Assembly (NCBI RefSeq): GCF_000154705.2
Contig: NZ_CM002917.1
Location: 3,979,853 to 4,043,852 of the forward strand
Direction: 5' to 3'
DNA: 64,000 bases
Source: Hoeflea phototrophica DFL-43
Lineage (GTDB): Bacteria > Pseudomonadota > Alphaproteobacteria > Rhizobiales > Rhizobiaceae
Below, in pieces: positions 25,819 through 32,542 of this stretch (position 1 is the first letter of the stretch; each line of letters opens with the position of its first letter). Both the position numbers and the translations under genes were made by a program. The notes under the pieces were generated by a model. It saw nothing but the letters and a program-made list of their open reading frames with translations. It did not search any database and was not told the DNA's origin.

Positions 25819-25857
25819 TTTACGCCAGAAACTGTCCAACGAATGGGGAGTAGCTCA

Positions 25858-26241
25858 GTAAAGACTGAGATTGTCACCATGGAATTCGGGGCTTACCTCG
25901 ACAAGTACCGCAAGGCGGGCGATCTGGGCCAATTGTCGCTTCTCGGCCAGGCCTGGCCTACGATCGACGCTGACGGGCTGTTTACCCTGTTCAAACCGGG
26001 CAACCAGTATGCCTACTGGAACGACACCGCCTTTGACGAACAATTGGTGATCGGCGCGACCACGACCGATGTCGCCACCCGCGAGGCAGCCTACAAGAAA
26101 GCAACCGAGATCATGTGTGAAGAGGCTCCGGTGCTCTTTCTCTATGCGCAGCCCGCGACCTATGGCGTTTCAAACAAGGTGAACTACACGCCGCGCGGCG
26201 ATGACTGGATGCGGGCATTCGACATGACACCGGCGCAATAG
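25858..26241 (+). pseudogene. Peptide-type ABC solute-binding protein, C-terminal fragment
   Basis: After the IS3 right end the reading frame continues as the C-terminal part of a family-5 (dipeptide/oligopeptide) binding protein: LSLLGQAWPTIDADGLFTLF, YAYWNDTAFDEQL, TREAAYKKATEIMCEEAPVLFL and KVNYTPRGDDWMRAFDM. About 120 of about 500 residues remain; the signal peptide and first lobe are gone. The IS3 insertion with deletion destroyed the gene. Confidence 0.8.
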
Positions 26242-26273
26242 CGCTGACGGCGCACCACCAAGTGCCAAAATAC

Positions 26274-26298
26274 ATAGGCGGGCGCTTCGCCCGCCTAT
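26274..26298 (+). terminator. Hairpin after the binding-protein fragment
   Basis: A perfect 11-bp stem (ATAGGCGGGCG / CGCCCGCCTAT) with a 3-nt loop follows the stop codon by about 32 nt. There is no T-run behind it. It is the probable terminator of the old transporter gene. Confidence 0.6.
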
Positions 26299-26782
26299 TG
26301 TCGCTGAGAGCAGCGGTGAAAAAATCTGGAACGACCGCGCTTCAATCGGCTCAGGGCGCGCCCCAGTGAGACCGGTCAAACAATCTCTTTCCGCAAAACC
26401 CGGTGATGAGCGGCGAACAGCCAAACCTGAAACTGCCTCTCGACATGAGCCTCGTGCTTCCTCCGCTTTTGAACGAACACGGCAGCCTGAAATCGAGTGA
26501 TCAAGGCAACCGCACAGCGGAATTCCGGACGCTGCAGAAACCCGGGTACATTGAACTTAAACACAAAGGCATTCCGGACACGGGACCCAAATACCAAGTC
26601 CCCGGTGTTTTACCGTTTTTTTTATGATTGTTATGTTTATGATTTGGTTGCGGGGGCGTGATTACACAGAGGCTTGTGATATAATTTTAATTGGGACTAG
26701 CCCTGCGTGAGATTCTATTGTTCCAAAACCCGGTTGGCTCCAATTGAGTCAAAGTCGGCACGACTCTAACGGGCCCAACAGT
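26299..26782. other. Intergenic region, no recognised gene
   Basis: The 484 bp contain an open frame at 26403-26627 (74 codons) without ribosome site or recognisable domain. Towards 26620-26700 the sequence becomes AT-rich. It ends at the IS6 inverted repeat. Confidence 0.35.
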
Positions 26783-27565
26783 GGCGTCGCCTTAACCGAG
26801 CAAAGCGCGCGATCATTGCTTCGGCGTGAATTTCACGCTTTGAACGACAAGGCGATCTCACGCCAAGTGGTGCTGGCGTGGGCGCGGAGTTGACGATGAT
26901 CAGTGGCAGTCATGTGTTTTCTATGAAGATGGAAAAGATTCGCAATCTGGCCGTGCCGACTTGACCCGCATCATGCGTTTCTCTCGTCGTCGCACGGGAA
27001 GGTGACAATTCTCGACGCGGTTGTTGAGCCCTTTATGCAAACGATGCTCGATACCCGGCATGAGCTGCCGCTTTGCAGCGGAGTAAGATCGCAGCTTATC
27101 TGTCACCATCACGCGTGGCGTGACGCCCTGGCTTTTCAGCAATTTGCGCATCAGCCGGAGAGCGGCTCCCTTGTTTCTACGGCTTTCCAGCAGGGCATCG
27201 AGAACGTAACCGTTGGCATCGATGGCGCGCCACAGCCAGTATTTCTTTCCCTTTATGGACACGACCATCTCATCAAGATGCCATTTGTCAGCAAAATTGC
27301 CGCAGGACCGCCGACGAAGTTGACGGGCGAACTTCAGGCCAAATTTCCTCGCCCATTCGGCGACAGTCTGAAAAGACACCTCGATCCCACGTTCGGCAAG
27401 CAGGTCTTCAACGTCGCGCAGGCTCAGCGGAAACCGATAATAGAGCAACACCGAATGCGCGATGACCTCGGCTGGAAAGCGGTGTCGTTTATATTGGGCG
27501 GAAGCATCTTCAGTCATGCAGATAGACTATGCCCCCGAACCCCACCAACCAGTTAAGGCGACGCC
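26783..27565 (-). mobile_element. IS6-family insertion sequence, defective copy 1
   Basis: A 783-bp element bounded by GGCGTCGCCTTAAC at 26783 and its inverse GTTAAGGCGACGCC ending at 27565. It is nearly identical to the intact element at 54104-54914 but lacks 29 nt near the transposase 3' end. No 8-bp target duplication is visible at its ends. Confidence 0.88.
26921..27517 (-). pseudogene. IS6-family transposase, frameshifted
   Basis: The first about 190 codons match the intact 237-residue transposase at 54151: AEVIAHSVLLYYRFPLSLRD, DE in KWHLDEMVVSIKGKKYW, VMVTDKLRSYSAAK, NNRVENCHLPV. After KSARP the frame is lost, because 29 nt between two CACGGC repeats were deleted; the 50-residue C-terminus is replaced by an unrelated tail ending at 26921. 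The DDE residues remain, but the C-terminal end is missing, so it is probably inactive. Confidence 0.85.
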
Positions 27566-27767
27566 TCGCGGCGCAGACATGCGCAGCCTAGAACCCGCAT
27601 TCGAACATGACGAAATGAAACGTGCGCTTGCACTGTAGCTTATGCAGTCAGACGAGAACGGAGCCGCCTCGAGGGCGGCACCGCTCGGTCTGGACGAGAT
27701 AGGCTCTGCATCAATGCCGACTCGGCGAGCCGACCACAGAAGCTCCGTAGGACACATCGACAGGAAA

Positions 27768-28226
27768 TCATTCGCCCGGAACCAGGTTGCAGTCAGGCAG
27801 ATCCAGTGCAGCCCGCGCTTTTCGGATGACCTCCATCAAGACGCCGTATTCGTCTTCGAAATCGCGGGACAAATACGCTTCCATTTCAGATACCTCTTGT
27901 TCGAAGGCGATGTCCTCCGTTGTGTGGAATTCAGAAATTTTTCTGAGAACCGCAAAGCCTTTTGCGATTTGCAAATGGAGCTGCTTTGAGATCTCTTGCA
28001 CTTGATTGTCCAAGCCCCGTTCCGTCGGCGTGATCACATACCAATTGAGATCTGGAAGCAGACGATCACTTATTTTGCCACCTTCATCGACGCCCGCCAT
28101 GCGGATGACATTTTCGAGGTCGCCGCCTACTTTCTCGGCTACCATATCCATCGCTGCGCGAACGGAGTTCGCACTTACGCTGATACTTTCAGTTGCCAAA
28201 CGTTGAATGTAAATCGTGTATTCCAT
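27768..28226 (-). CDS. Unrecognised cytoplasmic protein
   Basis: The 152-residue product has no signal peptide or membrane segment. GGAGGAGC directly before ATG gives a strong ribosome site. The middle (ERGLDNQVQEISKQLHLQIA and SEMEAYLSRDFEDEYGVLMEV) is probably helical and could form a coiled coil. It lies alone between IS remnants, divergent from the 109-residue gene at 28457 across a very AT-rich spacer. I do not recognise a family; the setting fits accessory (plasmid or island) cargo. Confidence 0.7.
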   Translation of the reverse strand: MEYTIYIQRLATESISVSANSVRAAMDMVAEKVGGDLENVIRMAGVDEGGKISDRLLPDLNWYVITPTERGLDNQVQEISKQLHLQIAKGFAVLRKISEFHTTEDIAFEQEVSEMEAYLSRDFEDEYGVLMEVIRKARAALDLPDCNLVPGE

Positions 28227-28456
28227 AATGCTCCTCCAATATACTATAGCGTAATATAATATTTATTGTATAATATATCAATATATTAATTAAAAGAATG
28301 AACGGCGCAAATAGCTCTATAATTCATAGTTATAAATTACTATATCTAAATAAAAGACAATAAATTCCTTTATACATATTGTGGCCGATGATTTTTTGCT
28401 CAATCATCATTATACGATCAATTTCGATCGCACGTTACATTATAAAGGTGACTTAC
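28227..28456. promoter_or_regulatory. Very AT-rich divergent promoter region
   Basis: The 230 bp between two divergent small genes are strikingly AT-rich (for example TATAATATATCAATATATTA near 28270-28290) in an otherwise GC-rich region. It must hold both promoters. It could also bind H-NS/MucR/IHF-like proteins or mark foreign DNA. No defined operator was seen. Confidence 0.5.
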
Positions 28457-28786
28457 ATGAACGACATCTCACAAGGCAAAAATGCGAGGCAACCGGCAAC
28501 GCTTACCTCGAATCTTCCCATTGATCAGGAAGGGGCAGGTCCATTGAAGTCGCGGATCGTCATAACCATCACCGGTGGAGTGGCGGAACTGGCGGATGCG
28601 GAAAATTGGCCGAGCGGACTTGAGCTTTACATCGTCGACTATGATGTGAATGAAGGCGACTATGATGAAGACTGCGCGGATGTAGACGGCGAGTGTTCGA
28701 TCAGATGTTATGACAGCATTCACAGAGTGAGCAACAGCTACGCTCAGAATGTGGCCATGGAATATGAGCGTTTGAACGCATCATGA
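28457..28786 (+). CDS. Unrecognised small acidic protein
   Basis: The start at 28457 (MNDISQGKNARQP) is chosen because AAGGTGA lies just upstream; an earlier in-frame ATG at 28379 would add an AT-coded Ile-rich stretch that looks non-genic. The 109-residue product has an acidic centre (YDVNEGDYDEDCADVDGE) with nearby Cys residues, and no signal peptide. It may partner the divergent 152-residue protein. No family recognised. Confidence 0.6.
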   Translation: MNDISQGKNARQPATLTSNLPIDQEGAGPLKSRIVITITGGVAELADAENWPSGLELYIVDYDVNEGDYDEDCADVDGECSIRCYDSIHRVSNSYAQNVAMEYERLNAS

Positions 28787-28861
28787 ATTGAACATAGGTC
28801 TCGACGGAAGGAACGAGTACGAAACCCAGCTTCTACAAGATGATTTGAGGGGAGCTGGGTT

Positions 28862-28990
28862 TGTGCGCCTGCGCACCACGACCGCCAACTCTAGCACTCA
28901 TCGGCTGCGGGTGCGTCTGTTGGATGAGCACCTTCGCGTCTTCATCGGCGGCACGCATTTGCTGACGTTGCCCCATGGTGATCAAACAAG
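28862..28990 (+). pseudogene. IS21-type IstA transposase scrap
   Basis: The reading frame spells STHRLRVRLLDEHLRVFIGG then THLLTLPHG, which matches the C-terminal strand region of IS21-family IstA transposases (the HRLRVRLYDDRL-type motif). Only about 40 residues are left, followed at 29008 by the IS3-family element. Identification is by motif memory. Confidence 0.6.
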
Positions 28991-29036
28991 ACATGGCAGC
29001 TCTGGCGTGCCCCCATCGGGTGGTCCGGTTTGATTG

Positions 29037-29879
29037 TTAGTGCATCGTTGGCCTCTGGTCCAACGGAACGATGCTTTCCGGCGCGGGTGGGCGGTAGCCC
29101 AGAGCGCTGTGCGGCCTGATCGTGTTGTAGTGGTTGCGCCATTTTTCGATCAGGATTTGTGCCTCTCTTAGGCTGTAGAAGATTTCACCGTTGAGCAGCT
29201 CGTCCCGGAACCTGGCGTTGAAGCTTTCGCAGTATCCGTTCTCCCATGGCGATCCGGGCTCAATGTAGGCTGTCTTAGCGCCGACCGCTCCAATCCAATC
29301 CCGCACCTTCTGAGCAATGAACTCGGGGCCATTGTCGGATCTTATATATTCCGGTGGCCCGCGCAGGATGAACAGGTCCGTCAGCGCGTCCAGCACGTCG
29401 GTTGAGTTAAGTTTGCGATCGACGCGGATCATAAGCGCCTCCCTGGTGTATTCATCGATGATGTTCAGTGTCCGATAGACGCGACCATCGGCGGTGCGAT
29501 CCTGCACGAAGTCATAGGACCAGACATGGTTGGGCCGCTCAGGCCGCAGACGCACGCAGGAGCCATCGTTCAGCCAGAGCCGTCCTTTCTTCTTCTACTT
29601 TTGCGGGACCTTCAGCCCTTCACGTCGCCAGATGCGCTCGACCCGCTTGTGGTTCACCTGCCAGCCTGCATTGTTCAGCATGCCGGTGACCATGCGGTAG
29701 CCATAGCGCCCATATTGATCGGCCAGTTCGATGATGTCATCGGTCAGCCGCTCTTCATCGGCCCGGCCCTGGGGCACCTTGCGTTGCGTGGACCGGTGCT
29801 GCCCGAGCGTGCGGCAGGCGCGGCGTTCCGATACGCCAAGCTCCTGCCGCACATGGTCGATGCACTTGCGGCGACGTGA
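29037..29879 (-). pseudogene. IS3-family OrfB with internal stop codon
   Basis: The integrase is read in two pieces of one frame. The first (to 29595) includes RACRTLGQHRSTQRKVPQ and YGYRMVTGMLNNAGWQVNHK. The second (29594-29037) includes the DDE core: WSYDFVQDRTADGRVYR, EYIRSDNGPEFIA and SPWENGYCESFNARFRDE. A TAG at 29595-29597 separates them; other members usually have a Gln or Lys there, so one point change explains it. Without suppression no full integrase is made. Confidence 0.82.
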
Positions 29880-29884
29880 AGGGC

Positions 29885-30163
29885 TCAGAAGTTTCCCCGT
29901 GCCGCCTCGGTCAGAATGAGCTTATCCAGCGTCAGGTCAGACACGGCCCGCCGCAGCCGCTGGTTCTCTTTCTCCAGTTCCTTCAGTCGCGCAAGCTGAG
30001 ACCTGCCCATCCCGCCATAGAGCTTCCGCAACCTGTAGAACGTCTGCTGCGTGACGCCGATCTGGCGCACGGCTTCCGCAACCGTCATTCCTTGTCCTTG
30101 CAGCACTTCTACCTGCCGAAGCTTCGATACGATCTCTTCGGGCTTCTCTCGTTTCCCAGCCAT
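29885..30163 (-). CDS. IS3-family transposase OrfA (IS407-like)
   Basis: The 92-residue OrfA has KREKPEEIVSKLRQVEVLQ, VAEAVRQIGVTQQTFYRLRK as helix-turn-helix and a coiled coil LKELEKENQRLRRAVSDLTL. This is the classic IS407-type OrfA. It should be fused to OrfB by -1 frameshifting near its end (AARGNF), but OrfB carries a stop codon, so the element cannot move alone. Confidence 0.88.
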   Translation of the reverse strand: MAGKREKPEEIVSKLRQVEVLQGQGMTVAEAVRQIGVTQQTFYRLRKLYGGMGRSQLARLKELEKENQRLRRAVSDLTLDKLILTEAARGNF

Positions 30164-30311
30164 CGCTGATCCTCCAATTACGGGACAAACCTATCCCAGT
30201 TGGTGGACCACTTTCAGGGGGCTACTCCATCTTCGAGGAAGCGACAGAGAGAGGTCCAGCGAGACAGAACCCCGTCGGTCATCATAAGGCCATTACCGCA
30301 TGTAGCTGAAA

Positions 30312-30656
30312 TCAAGGAAATTCACGTGCGACTTGGTAGATTGAACAGTTGAAATTCTGGGGCTGCAGAAAACCGATAAGCGTACTACCGTGGCCATTGG
30401 GAACGGCGTAAACTTCTAGCCAGTCAGCCTCGTCCGGGTTGTCCGATGTGTAATATTCCGCGCCCGGTTCGATGGTCCGGAAGCGATCATCCGGCCATCG
30501 CATAATATCGGACATATAGCCCGGCTCCGTCTTGCCAATGTTTTCGCCAATTGCTGTACATACCCAATGCTGCACTTCGTCGGAAGCCTTTGCGCTCGTC
30601 GATTCCCCGGCAGCGGTTGCTGCCATCAAGGCTAAAATCAAAACCCTGTTGCGCAT
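30312..30656 (-). CDS. Small exported protein, unrecognised
   Basis: The 114-residue product begins with a signal peptide (MRNRVLILALMAATAAGEST). The mature part contains HWVCTAIGENIGKTEPGYM and a C-terminal GFLQPQNFNCSIYQVAREF with one Cys each, which may pair in the periplasm. It is the first (distal) gene of the island of exported proteins, 96 bp from its neighbour in the same direction. I do not recognise the family. Confidence 0.7.
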   Translation of the reverse strand: MRNRVLILALMAATAAGESTSAKASDEVQHWVCTAIGENIGKTEPGYMSDIMRWPDDRFRTIEPGAEYYTSDNPDEADWLEVYAVPNGHGSTLIGFLQPQNFNCSIYQVAREFP

Positions 30657-30752
30657 CGCCTTACCCTTACATCTCCGAGCTGGTCATGTTGCCACGCTAA
30701 GTGGATCGTTATGAATGCCGCGCGAAAAGCAGCAGGAAGACCAGGCTGGCCG

Positions 30753-31667
30753 TCAGTTCACTTGGTTGCAAATGTTGACTGCGACGTACCATTCATTGCC
30801 CCTCTTGACTTCACGTAAAAAACAATCGATCCGCAGGCCGGGGTTTTGGCTTTGGTAGCAAAGGCTAGCTGCGTTAGCATCTTCCCACTGGCTCGCGCCA
30901 GTTTGGTTCCAAGCGACGTTTCCACTCGTCACTATGTGCATACATACCGCTGGCCGGACATCCATACGCAGATTTCCGCAAACCGCGTCGACAATCTCTG
31001 GCGCGTGGATGCGCACTGAGTTACCCGCATAGCTGTTGGGACCATTGAGGAAATCGCGGCAGGCATGAGGGCGCTCCGGCTGCTGTGCCGGTTCTTGCGC
31101 AGTGTTTGCGGTTGTGCCAGCGAAACTGGCGCAGTGGTTCAGGAAATCACGAAGTTTCTGTCGATCAGAATTATTGATGACCAATCGGGTACCGCCGTCG
31201 CCGGGGTCAGAATCGATCTTGGGATAAAAGCGCGATCCGTCATTGGTTAGAGCCCGAAAGAAAGGTGATGTGGCAGGCAGAAAAAAGCTGTATCTGGGAA
31301 GATTGTCGCCCGCATTTGCGCTGGCTATGCGGTCGATATCTCCCGCAACAAAAATATGGTTTCCGTCTTCCAAACGGATCTTCAGGTTTTGGCTCGGATG
31401 GAGTGGGCTACCACCGCGCGGGTCGATCAACGCCGTAACATAGGGTGTTGGTTGTTGCGGATTGCAAAGTGCGGAAAAGACGTGTCGCCTCGTAACTTCA
31501 TCACTGCCAAGAAAGGAGGCTGTCCAAATGGCAGAAATGCGTGCGCCATCGGACGAGGAAAAATAGACCCATTGAATGCCGAAACTACTGGCATGGCTGT
31601 TGGGTGCTGCTGAAATACAGATTGCGAGTGCTAACGCTACCGCTCTGAGAGAATTTTTGATCGCCAT
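30753..31667 (-). CDS. Exported protein, unrecognised, IalB-like pattern
   Basis: The start at 31667 (MAIKNSLRAVALALAICISA) gives a clean signal peptide; the frame is open to 31718. The about 304-residue product has a first part containing DGNHIFVAGDIDRI and FFRALTNDGSRFYPKI, then LVINNSDRQKLRDFLNHCAS, a pattern of strand-turn plus an amphipathic helix ending in Cys that is also seen in the proteins at 31734 and 38814. A Gln/Pro linker (QEPAQQPERP) joins a Cys-containing second domain (CRDFLNGPN, CGNLRMDVRPAVCMHI). Family unknown; probably periplasmic or secreted. Confidence 0.7.
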   Translation of the reverse strand: MAIKNSLRAVALALAICISAAPNSHASSFGIQWVYFSSSDGARISAIWTASFLGSDEVTRRHVFSALCNPQQPTPYVTALIDPRGGSPLHPSQNLKIRLEDGNHIFVAGDIDRIASANAGDNLPRYSFFLPATSPFFRALTNDGSRFYPKIDSDPGDGGTRLVINNSDRQKLRDFLNHCASFAGTTANTAQEPAQQPERPHACRDFLNGPNSYAGNSVRIHAPEIVDAVCGNLRMDVRPAVCMHIVTSGNVAWNQTGASQWEDANAASLCYQSQNPGLRIDCFLREVKRGNEWYVAVNICNQVN

Positions 31668-31733
31668 AATGCCTCGCATCTTTTGTCTTCCGGCTAGCGT
31701 TGGGTTCGCTTTCGCCACGTCAATTCAATGGCC

Positions 31734-32540
31734 TCACGGCACGCTTTTGCATGAAAGTCCGGCGCCGCCGAGCTCCAGATAGGCGTCATCTGCCTTTGTA
31801 TGCAGCGAAATTGTACCAGCTTTGTAAAGTGCGCCTGAACCAGAGCGCACCTGAATCAGCCGTTCGGTAATGCCGCCAATATTAATCGTCGCAGTCGAAT
31901 ATGAGCGGCTATTGTCAAAGGTCACAGCAAAATGGCTGCCATTGGGGCATTGATAGATAATCGGGGCCATTTGCGGCGCGCTGGCAGTTTGATCATAGGC
32001 CGCAAAATGTGCATCGCATGCAACGCGGAATTGATGCGCGCCCTGGCGCACGCCGGACATGGATATGCTGCCCGGAAACATCGTTTCATCGCCGACAATG
32101 CGGTATTCGACTGACGAAATATTCTGGTTGAACAGCGACCAGAACGGGTCTTCTATGCCCAATTGAAGCATTACGCCTGCATATTCCTCGTTGAAGATAC
32201 GCACGGTTCCAGCGTAAGTAGCTTCACTGACCGCCGACCGAAAAGCGACCTCAACGCGATCACCATCCTGTCGCGCGCCAAAATCGGCTGACAGCATTAC
32301 CTCGATGGCCGGACCGCGTTCACCGCTTTTGCATGAGGCTATAAAAACAAAGGCGTCAGTTTCAGGAATAGCATAGCTCCAGTTTTCCACTTGCTTGCCC
32401 TGAGCATCGACATAGCTGGACAATCCCCAAACAAGCCCATCCGGACTGACGGGACCATAGGTATTTGCCCCTTGGGCCTGGGCAGAAAACAACGAGACAG
32501 ACGCAACCAACAGACCTGAAAATATGCGGTGGAGGGCCAT
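31734..32540 (-). CDS. Exported protein, unrecognised
   Basis: The 268-residue product has a signal peptide (IFSGLLVASVSLFSAQAQG). The mature part shows YAIPETDAFVFIASCKSGER, YAGTVRIFNEEYAGVMLQLG and SISMSGVRQGAHQFRVACDA, a strand-rich layout with a closing SxxG-helix-Cys pattern shared with two neighbours (30753 and 38814). The C-terminus (SHFAVTFDNSRSYSTATI, GTISLHTKADDAYLELGG) resembles a MliC-like inhibitor domain: short strands, and a Cys pair with CPNGSHFAVTF and GLSCK. That last reading is tentative. Its start is 2 nt from the stop of the large repeat-protein gene. Confidence 0.65.
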   Translation of the reverse strand: MALHRIFSGLLVASVSLFSAQAQGANTYGPVSPDGLVWGLSSYVDAQGKQVENWSYAIPETDAFVFIASCKSGERGPAIEVMLSADFGARQDGDRVEVAFRSAVSEATYAGTVRIFNEEYAGVMLQLGIEDPFWSLFNQNISSVEYRIVGDETMFPGSISMSGVRQGAHQFRVACDAHFAAYDQTASAPQMAPIIYQCPNGSHFAVTFDNSRSYSTATINIGGITERLIQVRSGSGALYKAGTISLHTKADDAYLELGGAGLSCKSVP

Positions 32541-32542
32541 GA

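Larger units (their letters stand above)
24585..25857 (+). mobile_element. IS3-family insertion sequence, complete
   Basis: A 1273-bp element with imperfect terminal inverted repeats: left TGAGCTACCCCCC..TTTGGACA, right (reverse complement) TGAGCTACTCCCC..GTTGGACA. It carries orfA and orfB in the -1 arrangement typical of IS3. No short target duplication is visible, and the two flanks belong to unrelated broken genes, so the site was rearranged after or during insertion. Confidence 0.88.
29008..30224 (-). mobile_element. IS3-family insertion sequence (IS407-like), defective
   Basis: About 1.2 kb with imperfect inverted repeats: left TGCCCCCATCGGGTGGTCC (29008-29026) and right, read inward, TAGCCCCCTGAAAGTGGTCC (30224-30205). 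Contents are orfA and an interrupted orfB on the minus strand. The arrangement and the orfA type resemble the IS407 group of IS3. Confidence 0.82.

Noticed and set aside
26403..26627. Open frame of 74 codons between the peptide-binding-protein fragment and the IS6 element
   Set aside because: No ribosome site, no recognisable domain, and the opposite strand is equally open; treated as intergenic.
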